DNA of 54,480 nt from Brevibacillus laterosporus (GTDB lineage Bacteria > Bacillota > Bacilli > Brevibacillales > Brevibacillaceae), in the NCBI RefSeq assembly GCF_030489605.1, contig NZ_JAUKFY010000026.1, positions 1-54,480 on the forward strand. The letters are read 5' to 3'. The notes beneath the pieces were generated by a model. It was not told the origin of the DNA. It worked only from the letters and a program-made list of their open reading frames with translations, and searched no databases. Below, in pieces: positions 16,020 through 24,329 of the stretch (its first letter is position 1; each line of letters starts with the position of its first letter). The position numbers and the translations under genes are program-made.

Positions 16020-16568
16020 CTAGATTTGTCTTTGTAAATCAGCAAGACGCACTTCTTCGGCTATTGCTCTTTTTTCTTCCTCTGATAGCACAAGGCTTAC
16101 TAATGGAAAAATATAATGATCTTCTTTCTCAATATGCTTTTTCAATAGGTAAGCTAAGAAGTTCATTTTTTGCAGTAACAATTCACTGCATTCCTTCGCT
16201 TGCTCTTGCTCAAACAGCTCCTTCGCTTCGTTATAATGCTTACGAATGATCACATGGTCCTGTACTAGTTTTGCAATTGGGCCTACTTCTGTTTCAGCGA
16301 TATGGTTCTGTAGCTTGCCTAAAATGAATGTTTCCTCATATAAAAAATGATGCTCCAGTTCCTCTTTTATCTCTTGTAGAGCTAGGCGATATACTTCTAA
16401 ATCGTAACCTTCTCGTACCTTATCCATCAGATTTTCCAGCATGGCATGCTCAGCAACAAAAGAGTGTAGATGTGGATCGATAATCGAGGTCAGCTTGTTG
16501 TATTTATCCTGATCTGATTTAGTCCAATCTGTCATGTCCAACTGTGGTTTGTAAATAGGAGTAGTCAT
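16020..16568 (-). CDS. Hemerythrin-domain (HHE) protein
   Basis: A 182-residue all-helical protein with iron-binding motifs of the hemerythrin HHE family: FVAEHAMLENLM, EELEHHFLYEETFIL, LVQDHVIIRKHYNE and LKKHIEKEDHYIFPLV supply the His and Glu ligands of a di-iron centre. Relatives include ScdA/RIC iron-sulfur repair proteins and oxygen or nitric-oxide sensing hemerythrins. The ScdA N-terminal Cys region is absent. A near-perfect FNR/CRP-type palindrome lies about 70-85 bases upstream, which would fit induction under low oxygen or NO. Exact role unproven. Confidence 0.85.
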   Translation of the reverse strand: MTTPIYKPQLDMTDWTKSDQDKYNKLTSIIDPHLHSFVAEHAMLENLMDKVREGYDLEVYRLALQEIKEELEHHFLYEETFILGKLQNHIAETEVGPIAKLVQDHVIIRKHYNEAKELFEQEQAKECSELLLQKMNFLAYLLKKHIEKEDHYIFPLVSLVLSEEEKRAIAEEVRLADLQRQI

Positions 16569-16638
16569 AAGCGTATCAACTCATCTTTCGTTCTGATTTC
16601 CTACAATAGTAAATCTATCGAAACAATGGAGCGAAAGG

Positions 16639-16654
16639 TGTGATTCAGATCACG
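16639..16654 (-). promoter_or_regulatory. FNR/CRP-family binding-site candidate
   Basis: TGTGATTCAGATCACG matches the TGTGA-N6-TCACA consensus of FNR/CRP-family sites at 9 of 10 specified positions. It is 71-86 bases upstream of the hemerythrin start and on the far side from the plus-strand genes. Regulation is inferred from the motif only. Confidence 0.5.
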
Positions 16655-16873
16655 TATTTTTCAAAAAATTCGAGAAGCTAACGTCCCCCAAGTGGTAAGT
16701 CACACAGAAATAGTAGCCGGAACTAGATCTGTTGTTTCTGTAAATAACCTGTTTTTTACACAAGTAACGCTGTTTTTTTATTATTTGCAGAAAATTTGTT
16801 ACAATAAAAATGTTTACAGATTCGGATTTATAAGTGAGCAAGATTTTAATCGAGGGAAAGGAGGCTGAATCGC

Positions 16874-17029
16874 ATGAATAACGAGTACATAGTAGGGTGG
16901 GGAACGCTCGCTCTCATTAATGCTGGGCTTGCACAAGGGAAAAATCGATCGGGGCTTATCTGGTTTCTCTTGTCCCTGTTAGGAGGGCCGATTGCTACAT
17001 TCATTCTAGTTGTTTTACCCAAAGAATAA
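16874..17029 (+). CDS. Small membrane protein
   Basis: A 51-residue protein (start MNNEYIVGWGTLALINAGLA, end VVLPKE) with two hydrophobic segments separated by a polar turn (QGKNRSG). AAAGGAGG lies 9-16 bases before the ATG, an excellent ribosome site. It resembles small Bacillales membrane proteins made of two short helices, but I do not recognise a named family. The region 16569-16873 upstream holds only the FNR-like site and no other gene. Confidence 0.65.
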   Translation: MNNEYIVGWGTLALINAGLAQGKNRSGLIWFLLSLLGGPIATFILVVLPKE

Positions 17030-17069
17030 GGCATGCATCATTTACTGAAAAGCAAGGGAGACGGCTAAC

Positions 17070-17504
17070 ATGGAAATCAGAATGGCATCAAAGGAGGATA
17101 TGAAGTTCTTATATGAAAAGACACCGCAGGCTTTACAGGAAGGAACTCTGGGCTACATTAACGTGGATTTCGAAAGCATCGAGGAACCCATTCGCAAATT
17201 GCTGGAGAAAGGGGCTTGGTATCTGGTAGGCAAGCAGAACGAGCAAATCGTTGGTTGGGTGCTAGCGGGCAGCATCACCGAGCAGTTTACTAATAAAGAG
17301 CTCGGCTATATTTTCGAGCTATATGTCATGCCCCAGTCGCGTGGAAAGGGATATGCGAAACCACTAATGGAAGCGGCCATTCAGAGGCTAAAAGAACAGG
17401 GATATGCTGAGATCAGACTAAATGTCTATGTAGCTAATCAAGCAAAATCGCTTTATGAAAAGCTTGGATTTCAGGAACGCAATGTGATTATGAGCTTAAA
17501 GTAA
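17070..17504 (+). CDS. GNAT-family N-acetyltransferase
   Basis: A 144-residue GNAT enzyme. IVGWVLAGSI is strand beta-4. IFELYVMPQSRGKGYAKPLMEAAIQ is the acetyl-CoA binding motif A (R-G-K-G-Y-A). IRLNVYVANQAKSLYEKLGFQERN is motif B with the usual A-x-x-L-Y-E-K-L-G-F signature. Substrate unknown. GGGAGACGG lies before the ATG. Confidence 0.9.
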   Translation: MEIRMASKEDMKFLYEKTPQALQEGTLGYINVDFESIEEPIRKLLEKGAWYLVGKQNEQIVGWVLAGSITEQFTNKELGYIFELYVMPQSRGKGYAKPLMEAAIQRLKEQGYAEIRLNVYVANQAKSLYEKLGFQERNVIMSLK

Positions 17505-17586
17505 ACAGCAAAAAGTATCAAATTTTTTTATTTTCTCCTCGCTATAATGACAATACATCACATGTTACATATGAGGAGGAAATGTT

Positions 17587-18690
17587 ATGAAAACCAGAAA
17601 AGGCTACTTCACGTATCTAGAAGGTACAAATAAAGAGGTTGGTGAGCAGCAAGCTGAAATTCTGCGCCATATCCCCTACTTGTATCAGGTTTATTTTGTA
17701 GAGGAGACAGATGCGATTTCAGATCAGCGCCTCTGGGCTTTGCAGCAGATGCTTCAGCAGTATTCCCCGGGCATTTGGGAGGAGCTTGAAGCCTTTTGCA
17801 GCCAAGCTAAAATGCCGATGAATCGTTTGCGCTATCTACATGAAAGCTGTATTGTGTCGGGATGCAGTCACTCTGTCGTCCTTCCTAATAAGATGCGGGA
17901 TGGCCATCTGTATGTATTGCGAAATTACGAATTTACCCCTGACTTAGACGACATGACACTATGCTCAACTCGCGTACAGGGAACGTATGCACATACGGGC
18001 TTTAGCGGCTTGTCATTTGGACGACATGAAGGTATGAACGATCAGGGACTCTGCATCACCATGTCATCCTGCGGTCTGCCAGTAGGCATTCATCCAGGCT
18101 TGCGCTCTCCAAAGGGAGAGGGTCTGCAATTCTGGACGGCGATTCGAACCATATTGGAGCACTGTCGGAATGTAGACGAAGCGTTACAGCGATTGCGTGA
18201 AATGCCCATCGTATCAAACGTGAACCTGTTAGTAGCAGATTCCAGTGAAGACGCAGCTTTAGTCGAAATCATGGATGGTGAAATCGCCTGTAAGAAAATA
18301 GGAAAGAAAAGCGATACTCCTTACCTGATTGCTACCAACCATGTGTTATTTTCTGAATTGGAGCATCTATCTACACACCGCATGCACAACTCGCTCATTC
18401 GTCAACAGCTATTAGAGAGTGTGCTTCAAGGCGATGAGCTGTTGGAGAAAGCTGATTTGCTTGCTTTAATGAATCAGGAATATCCACAGGGCTTAAGCAC
18501 GCATTACTATCAGGAGTATTTTGGGACACTACGATCCATGCTCTTTGACGTAACAGCAAAAACGATAGAGGTCTGCTACGGCTCCCCGCTTCATAACGAC
18601 TGGCATACGTTGTCTGTGGGGGAAAAGCTTGCTTTTCCAGATATTGAGGTAGCTCTTCCGCAAGGGGTTGTTCCCGCTCATTTTTGGTAG
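17587..18690 (+). CDS. C45-family autoproteolytic acyltransferase/hydrolase
   Basis: A 367-residue protein of the peptidase C45 / acyl-CoA:6-aminopenicillanate acyltransferase group (Ntn hydrolases). The candidate nucleophile is Cys93 in SGCSHSVVLP, which becomes the new N-terminus after self-cleavage in this family. VLRNYEFTPDLDD, GMNDQGLCITMSSCGLP and LLVADSSEDAALVEIMDG are typical of the fold. Relatives cleave or form amides with diverse acyl groups, including acylase-type quorum quenching, so the substrate cannot be told. There is no signal peptide. GAGGAGG lies 7 bases before the ATG, and the AraC-type gene follows 32 bases later. Confidence 0.82.
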   Translation: MKTRKGYFTYLEGTNKEVGEQQAEILRHIPYLYQVYFVEETDAISDQRLWALQQMLQQYSPGIWEELEAFCSQAKMPMNRLRYLHESCIVSGCSHSVVLPNKMRDGHLYVLRNYEFTPDLDDMTLCSTRVQGTYAHTGFSGLSFGRHEGMNDQGLCITMSSCGLPVGIHPGLRSPKGEGLQFWTAIRTILEHCRNVDEALQRLREMPIVSNVNLLVADSSEDAALVEIMDGEIACKKIGKKSDTPYLIATNHVLFSELEHLSTHRMHNSLIRQQLLESVLQGDELLEKADLLALMNQEYPQGLSTHYYQEYFGTLRSMLFDVTAKTIEVCYGSPLHNDWHTLSVGEKLAFPDIEVALPQGVVPAHFW

Positions 18691-18722
18691 AAAAAACAAT
18701 ATGACAGAGAGGAGAACGAGGC

Positions 18723-19649
18723 TTGGCATCCTATGGCAAAGAAATTGAAACGGCAATTGACTACATAGAACAGCATCTCGATAAGCCCCTGCAGGCAGAT
18801 GAGGTGGCCTGCCTAGTAAACTTCTCTTACTATCACTTTCATCGAATTTTTTACGAATGCACGGGCGAGACCATCGGTAATTATATTCGGAAGCGAAGAC
18901 TTACAGAAGCGGCCATCTGCCTATTACAAACAGAGCGATCCATTTTCGAAATTTCACTAGACTACCAGTTTGATTCCCAGGCTTCGTTTAGTCGTTCCTT
19001 TAAGAAGCAGTTTGGTGTGTCACCGTATTTTTTTCGTAAACAAAGGCGACAGCCGATTTCCCTACAAAAAATGCCACTTGTCGATAAGCGCTTAAAGCAT
19101 CGCCTGCAGCAGATCAGCCTACAGCCCAGCTTTGAACGAGTTGAGACAGAGCGAGTGGTTATTGGTGTGAAGGATATTAATAATTTGCATCAAAATCAGT
19201 TTAAACAAATATGGCAACGCTATTTCCAACGAGAAAGAGAGATAGGGGAAAAACAAATGATTTGTAATCCCGATGTAAGATACGGAATTTGTACACAAGA
19301 GATGCCCCTTTCTCTTCATCAGCTGACAGAGCTAACTGATTTTTATGGAATAGCGGCTATAGAGGTAAAGGAGATTGTGGAAGTTCCAAAAGGGATGGTT
19401 GCTCACAGGATTCAGCCTGGGGAGTATGCTGTTTTTCGTCATCAAGGGACCGGCAGTGAGCTTAGAACCACCTACGACTATATCTGGGGGACATGGTTTC
19501 CCAGTGTTGACTATGAGCTTGATGCACGAGACAATTTTGAGGTGTATGGCACAAAATTCACTCATATAGAAGACAAAGACTCTATCATTTTGATTTATAT
19601 TCCTATTAGAAAAAGATGGAGTCCCATATGTCCGAAGAAGAAACGATAA
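18723..19649 (+). CDS. AraC-family regulator with GyrI-like effector domain
   Basis: A 308-residue regulator starting at TTG 18723 after GAGAGGAG. Residues 1-105 hold two HTH motifs of the AraC/XylS type: LQADEVACLVNFSYYHFHRIF and FEISLDYQFDSQASFSRSFKKQFGVSP. Residues about 125-300 are the GyrI-like effector-binding domain (VETERVVIGVKDINN, then VAHRIQPGEYAVFRHQG, then DSIILIYIPI). This Rob/SoxS-like architecture usually senses small cationic or toxic compounds. It follows the C45 gene closely and may be cotranscribed with it. Confidence 0.87.
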   Translation: MASYGKEIETAIDYIEQHLDKPLQADEVACLVNFSYYHFHRIFYECTGETIGNYIRKRRLTEAAICLLQTERSIFEISLDYQFDSQASFSRSFKKQFGVSPYFFRKQRRQPISLQKMPLVDKRLKHRLQQISLQPSFERVETERVVIGVKDINNLHQNQFKQIWQRYFQREREIGEKQMICNPDVRYGICTQEMPLSLHQLTELTDFYGIAAIEVKEIVEVPKGMVAHRIQPGEYAVFRHQGTGSELRTTYDYIWGTWFPSVDYELDARDNFEVYGTKFTHIEDKDSIILIYIPIRKRWSPICPKKKR

Positions 19650-19656
19650 ATGATGG

Positions 19657-19687
19657 AAATCGCAGGCAGTTGCTTGCGATTTTTTTG
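19657..19687 (+). terminator. Intrinsic terminator of the C45/AraC unit
   Basis: AAATCGCAGGCA and TGCTTGCGATTT form a stem with one internal mismatch, followed by seven T. It separates the AraC gene from the importer/deacetylase cluster. Confidence 0.75.
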
Positions 19688-19881
19688 TTGGGAAAAAACT
19701 AGAGACGACAGAATGATGGAGTGTTTTACTAGTTTTACGCAAAATGAAATTCATTGCATTTTATTAAAAATAAAGCATAATTCACCTGCTCCATCCATAA
19801 TTTGTTAGTAATCATGATGAATTATCAGACAATAAGGCAGCATGATTTTCGAAACAGGCAAGTTAGTTTAAAATGTCAGAA

Positions 19882-19911
19882 TAGACAGTCTGTTAGGTGA
19901 TAATGTATAAA
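19882..19911 (+). promoter_or_regulatory. Candidate promoter of the importer/deacetylase cluster
   Basis: TAGACA (19882-19887) and TATAAA (19906-19911) are spaced by 18 bases, about 107 bases before the first ATG. Each box has one mismatch to the sigma-A consensus. Confidence 0.45.
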
Positions 19912-19923
19912 TATGAACAGACT
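19887..19923. promoter_or_regulatory. Inverted repeat overlapping the -10 box (operator candidate)
   Basis: AGTCTGTT (19887-19894) and AACAGACT (19916-19923) are perfect reverse complements separated by 21 bases. They flank the TATAAA at 19906-19911. Such an arrangement suggests a repressor site or a looped operator. No regulator gene is recognised inside the cluster, although the AraC/GyrI regulator lies just upstream. Confidence 0.4.
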
Positions 19924-20017
19924 TGCAAGGTAATTTAGAACAGGGAAAATATCTGAACCTGCTTGGGCAATGAAAGAGGAGGTTCTAAAATTTCAGGTGG
20001 TGAAAGGAGCGGATCGC

Positions 20018-21127
20018 ATGCTAAAAATCAAAAAATGGGTAGCGGATAGAAGCAAAAGCTGGAAAAAGCTTATTCTGATGGGAGCGGTACTAATCTCGCT
20101 TGCAGGCTGTTCTTCTCAAGCAGGGACAGATGCTTCGGCTCCATCAAGCGGGTCGGTGACAAAGCAGGGCTCCCAACAGCAGCTAGTGATTTACACGGGG
20201 CGGGACAAGAGCGTTGTAGAATTCATTATTCCGAAATTTGAAGCTGCTCATCCTGATATAAAAGTGGATGTTTTAACAATTGGGGCGCAGGAAATCCTTG
20301 AGCGAATCCGAGGAGAAAAGAGCAATCCACAGGCCGATTTTTGGTGGGGAGGCACACAATCGAGCTTACGGGCTGCCGCTTTGGAAGGATTGCTGGAGAG
20401 CTACAAACCTTCCTTCGGTGACCAGATTCCAGCCATGTATAAAGATGCACAAGATCGCTGGTATGGGGAAATGCTATTGCCTGAGGTCATTATGTACAAT
20501 CCACAGATGCTCCCAAAAGCAGAGGTGCCAAAGGATTGGGACGATCTGCTTGATCCGAAATATAAGGATAAAATTATTATTCGCGGCGTTTTACAATCAG
20601 GTACAATGCGCACAATCTATTCGGCTATGATGTATCGACAGGGTGCAGCAGCTCCGGAAAAGGGTTATGAATGGCTGGCGAAATTAGATGCCAATACAAA
20701 GGAATACGCACAAGACCCTACCAGCTTATATATAAAGCTAGCCCGACAAGAGGGAGCCATTTCTTTATGGAACTTACAGGATATCATGATTCAAAAGGAA
20801 ACGAAAAAGCTACCGTTTGACTACATTTATCCAGCTAGCGGCGCACCCATTCTAGTAGACGGGGTGGCGATTGTAAAGGGTGCGAAAAATATAGACCCGG
20901 CTAAGAAATTCTACGACTTCTTATTTGATGAAAAAATCCGAATTGAAATGGCGGAGAAGTTCTATCAAATTCCCGCCCTCTCAACTATTAGCAAAGAAAA
21001 GCTTCCGACCTGGCTACAAGCTGTTGAGGTAAAACCATTGGAGATTGATTGGCAGGTTCTAGCAGATCAAGAAAAAGAGTGGATGCAATATTGGGATGAA
21101 AATATAAAGGGAAAGGGCTGCAAATAG
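20018..21127 (+). CDS. ABC transporter substrate-binding lipoprotein (Fe(III)/AfuA-like class)
   Basis: A 369-residue lipoprotein. The lipobox LAGC puts the lipidated Cys at residue 31, after a Lys-rich start and hydrophobic stretch. The mature part begins with a binding fold seen in ferric, spermidine/thiamine and aminoethylphosphonate binding proteins: LVIYTGRDKSVVEFIIPKFE, then PQADFWWGGTQSSLRAAALEG, EVIMYNPQMLP and DDLLDPKYKDKIII. The Tyr pairs that bind iron in FbpA are not obvious, so an organic anion or metal chelate is possible. ATG 20018 is preferred over ATG 19970 because GAAAGGAGC lies 9 bases upstream and the signal peptide starts here. It is the first gene of the cluster. Confidence 0.87.
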   Translation: MLKIKKWVADRSKSWKKLILMGAVLISLAGCSSQAGTDASAPSSGSVTKQGSQQQLVIYTGRDKSVVEFIIPKFEAAHPDIKVDVLTIGAQEILERIRGEKSNPQADFWWGGTQSSLRAAALEGLLESYKPSFGDQIPAMYKDAQDRWYGEMLLPEVIMYNPQMLPKAEVPKDWDDLLDPKYKDKIIIRGVLQSGTMRTIYSAMMYRQGAAAPEKGYEWLAKLDANTKEYAQDPTSLYIKLARQEGAISLWNLQDIMIQKETKKLPFDYIYPASGAPILVDGVAIVKGAKNIDPAKKFYDFLFDEKIRIEMAEKFYQIPALSTISKEKLPTWLQAVEVKPLEIDWQVLADQEKEWMQYWDENIKGKGCK

Positions 21128-21215
21128 TCACTAGGAGCAATACAGAAATGAGTAACAAGAAATGAGTGACGGCCTTTTGTTCTGCATGCTGTATGACACG
21201 AGAGGAGGAACAGAG

Positions 21216-22349
21216 TTGAGTGGGGTCACATTAGAGCATGTAACGAAATCATTTGGTAGCGCAAAAGGAGTCGAAAACGTTCACATTGAGATTAAACAGG
21301 GGGAATTTTTCACATTTCTTGGACCAAGCGGATGCGGGAAAACTACTATTTTACGCATGATTGCGGGTTTTTACTATCCCACCAAGGGGCGTATTTTATT
21401 TAGGAATGCTGATATGACATACGTCCCGTCACACAAACGAAATACAGGCATGGTGTTTCAAAATTATGCTCTTTTCCCTCATATGACAGTGTTTGAAAAT
21501 ATAGCCTTTGGTTTGCAGGTGCGCAAGCTTGCTAAAGCACAAATGAAAGAAAAAGTAGAGCAGGCACAGAGACTCCTGCGCTTGGACGGTTATGGAAATA
21601 GGCGAATGGATCAATTGTCCGGGGGACAACAACAGCGTGTGGCTCTGGCAAGAGCTTTGGTTATCGAACCCTCAATCCTATTATTAGACGAACCATTGTC
21701 CAACCTGGATGCGAAGTTGCGAGAAGAGACACGTATCGAGATAAAACGGCTGCAATTGGAACTGGGTATTACCACCATCTATGTGACCCATGATCAGGCT
21801 GAAGCAATGGCGATGTCCGATCGCATCATGGTGATGCAAGATGGAGAAGTGCAACAGATTGGTGCGCCGGAAGATATTTATAATCGACCGTCTACTCCAT
21901 TTGTGGCTTCTTTTATCGGAGAAACAAATATTTGGGAAGGCGAGGTTGTACAGATAAATGGAAAGGAAGCTACTGTGCAAGTAGAGCCTGGTTTACTTGT
22001 AACAGGGTATCGTGATTATGCATCAAATAGCGAGAGTATTAAAAAGGGTGCCAAGGTATCTCTCTGTATTCGTCCAGAAGCTGTACAGATTGTAAATGAT
22101 CAGCAAAGAGCTCGGGATATCAATCTTGAACAACGGCATGTCTGCGAACCGAACCAATTGCATGGCCAAATCAGCCTCTCTGAATTTACCGGGGCTAGTG
22201 TGACATATGTTTGCAAAGTCGGTGACAAACAAAGTTTGAAAGTTTTGTCTATCCATGCGGGCAATCCAATCAAACAGCCAAAAGAAATGGTTACCTTATT
22301 TATTCCGAAAGCCAATGTTTATTTTATTTCTAAAAGAGAGCCTGACTAA
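21216..22349 (+). CDS. ABC transporter ATP-binding protein (FbpC/PotA-like)
   Basis: A 377-residue ATPase with all motifs: Walker A GPSGCGKTT, Q-loop FQNYALFPHM, signature LSGGQQQR, Walker B ILLLDEP and the H-loop VTHDQAEAMAMSD. The last 120 residues are a TOBE-type regulatory domain (VSLCIRPEAVQIV). The TTG at 21216 follows GAGAGGAGG by 6-7 bases. A longer frame from 21162 has no ribosome site. It energises the permease encoded next and belongs to the Fe(III)/polyamine/phosphonate importer subfamily. Confidence 0.92.
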   Translation: MSGVTLEHVTKSFGSAKGVENVHIEIKQGEFFTFLGPSGCGKTTILRMIAGFYYPTKGRILFRNADMTYVPSHKRNTGMVFQNYALFPHMTVFENIAFGLQVRKLAKAQMKEKVEQAQRLLRLDGYGNRRMDQLSGGQQQRVALARALVIEPSILLLDEPLSNLDAKLREETRIEIKRLQLELGITTIYVTHDQAEAMAMSDRIMVMQDGEVQQIGAPEDIYNRPSTPFVASFIGETNIWEGEVVQINGKEATVQVEPGLLVTGYRDYASNSESIKKGAKVSLCIRPEAVQIVNDQQRARDINLEQRHVCEPNQLHGQISLSEFTGASVTYVCKVGDKQSLKVLSIHAGNPIKQPKEMVTLFIPKANVYFISKREPD

Positions 22350-22434
22350 CGGATTCGTGCCGTTTTAAAGGCTCCGCGAGCAAGCGGTTTAGCTTTTCAC
22401 CTAGTTTTTTCTTGACGGATAGGGGAGGTACTAG

Positions 22435-24183
22435 ATGGATACTCGACCGAAAGCATCGCAAACTGAGCATGTACCCCAAACCACTGCACATCGCCGCCTT
22501 AAGCTTTTGAACTCCAGCTCTTTTGTCTATGTGCTGGTTGCTCCTTTATTTCTTATCCTGCTTGCCTATGTTATTTATCCGCTAGGGCAGACCTTTCTGC
22601 AAAGTATGAGAATAGATAAACAGTTTACACTTGCTAATTATGCGCATTTTTTTAGCTTGGAGCATACGGCAAATCTGGAAGCTTTATGGACCAGCTTATA
22701 CATCTCGGTGCTTAGTGTGATTGCATGCGGCATCGTAGGAGTAAGCCTAGCATTTCTATTAGAACGCTATGACTTTCCAGGACGTAAAATTCTGTCTGTA
22801 CTAGCTATGGTTCCGATGGCATTACCCCCTTTGATTGGGGTGCTTTCCTTTACTTTTTTATATGGAGAAAGTGGAATTATTCCCCGAGGCTTACAAGAAT
22901 TATTTCAGCTTCAGCAGGTGCCTTTTTCACTAAAAGGCATTTGGGGCGTACTGATTGTTCATACTTTTACTATGTACACGTATTTTTACATGACAATCAC
23001 GGCAGCACTGAAAGGATTAGATCCTTCTCTTGAAGAAGCAGCAGCCAATCTTGGCGCTACTCGATTCGTCGTCTGGAAGCGTGTCATTTTGCCTATGCTA
23101 ACGCCAGCCATTGTAGCGTCATCCTTGCTGGTATTCATGATTGCGATGGCCTCTTATACGGCTCCGCTTATCTTTGGAATTGATCGCACTATGACGATGC
23201 AAATCTATTTATCTCGCACCAACGGCAATCTGGAGATGGCAGCAACACAATCTACGATATTATCGATCGTCTCAATCTTATTTTTAATATTGATGCGCTG
23301 GTATCAAGGTGTGCGTAATTATCAGAATCAGAGCAAAGGAATTAGCGTACATCGTACAGAGGTCACAAGCAAGGCAGGTCGGTATACAGCAATGGTGCTC
23401 TCTACGATTGGTGTTGTTATTCTCCTGCTGCCGATCCTTGTTCTTGTGCTCTTATCCTTCTCAGTAGATGCTAGCTGGACAGTGCAGATTTTACCGCCAG
23501 CTTATACGTTCTCTCATTATCTTGACTTGTTTACAGATAGTAAGACATGGAGGCCGATTTTTACTAGCTTTGAGATGAGTTTCCTTGCTACTCTTGGCAA
23601 TGCAATCTTTGGAGTAGCGGCAGCTTATGCTATGATCCGTCTGCAATTCAGAGGGAAAGCCTTGCTTGATATCCTGATTATGCTTCCATGGGCATTGCCT
23701 GGCACCGTTGTGGGTGTTAACCTGCTGGCTGCTTTTAGCCAGCCGCATCTATTTGGGTTTAATCAGGTTTTGGTGGGAACGATCTGGATTTTACCCTTGG
23801 CTTATTTTGTTCGTCACCTGCCGTTAGTCTTTCGATCTACTTCAGCTACATTGATGCAGACTGATCATTCGGTAGAGGAAGCGGCACGTAATCTGGGGGC
23901 TTCCTGGTGGTATAGCTTTCGACGTGTCGTATTTCCCATGGCGTTACGTGGTATTTTAGCAGGGACGTTACTTGCTTTTGTGCAAGGAATCGGGGAATTT
24001 GTGGCTTCTATCCTGCTGTTCACCACCAACAGCACGCCAATTTCTGTAGAGATATATAAGCGCATGTATTCTTTTGAATTTGGTACAGCTTGCGCATATG
24101 GTGTTCTGCAGATCGTGTTAATTATCATCGTTTTGTTTCTTACTGCAAAATGGACGAAGGATCAAGCTGGCTCAGCAGTTTAG
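22435..24183 (+). CDS. ABC transporter permease, fused two-domain type (FbpB/ThiP-like)
   Basis: A 582-residue membrane protein made of two permease halves, each with about six TM segments. Both carry an EAA loop for contact with the ATPase: EEAAANLGATRFVVWKRV near residue 200 and EEAARNLGASWWYSFRRV near residue 480. Fused permeases are typical for ferric (FbpB), thiamine (ThiP) and 2-aminoethylphosphonate importers. It completes the importer formed with the two preceding genes. AGGGGAGG lies 7 bases before the ATG. Confidence 0.92.
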   Translation: MDTRPKASQTEHVPQTTAHRRLKLLNSSSFVYVLVAPLFLILLAYVIYPLGQTFLQSMRIDKQFTLANYAHFFSLEHTANLEALWTSLYISVLSVIACGIVGVSLAFLLERYDFPGRKILSVLAMVPMALPPLIGVLSFTFLYGESGIIPRGLQELFQLQQVPFSLKGIWGVLIVHTFTMYTYFYMTITAALKGLDPSLEEAAANLGATRFVVWKRVILPMLTPAIVASSLLVFMIAMASYTAPLIFGIDRTMTMQIYLSRTNGNLEMAATQSTILSIVSILFLILMRWYQGVRNYQNQSKGISVHRTEVTSKAGRYTAMVLSTIGVVILLLPILVLVLLSFSVDASWTVQILPPAYTFSHYLDLFTDSKTWRPIFTSFEMSFLATLGNAIFGVAAAYAMIRLQFRGKALLDILIMLPWALPGTVVGVNLLAAFSQPHLFGFNQVLVGTIWILPLAYFVRHLPLVFRSTSATLMQTDHSVEEAARNLGASWWYSFRRVVFPMALRGILAGTLLAFVQGIGEFVASILLFTTNSTPISVEIYKRMYSFEFGTACAYGVLQIVLIIIVLFLTAKWTKDQAGSAV

Positions 24184-24329
24184 GGCTAAGGAGACGGATG
24201 AGAAGCAATAATAGCCAATAGGTAGCAGTTTTGAAGAATTGAAGTCCACATCGGCTTCCATGAAAAAAGCATCAAGTATCCTTAGCGTGTTCTTCCAATA
24301 AGAACAACCTCATATAAGGGGGAAATCCA

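Noticed and set aside
16650-16841. Minus-strand frame over the hemerythrin leader
   Set aside because: It covers the FNR-like site and lacks a ribosome site.
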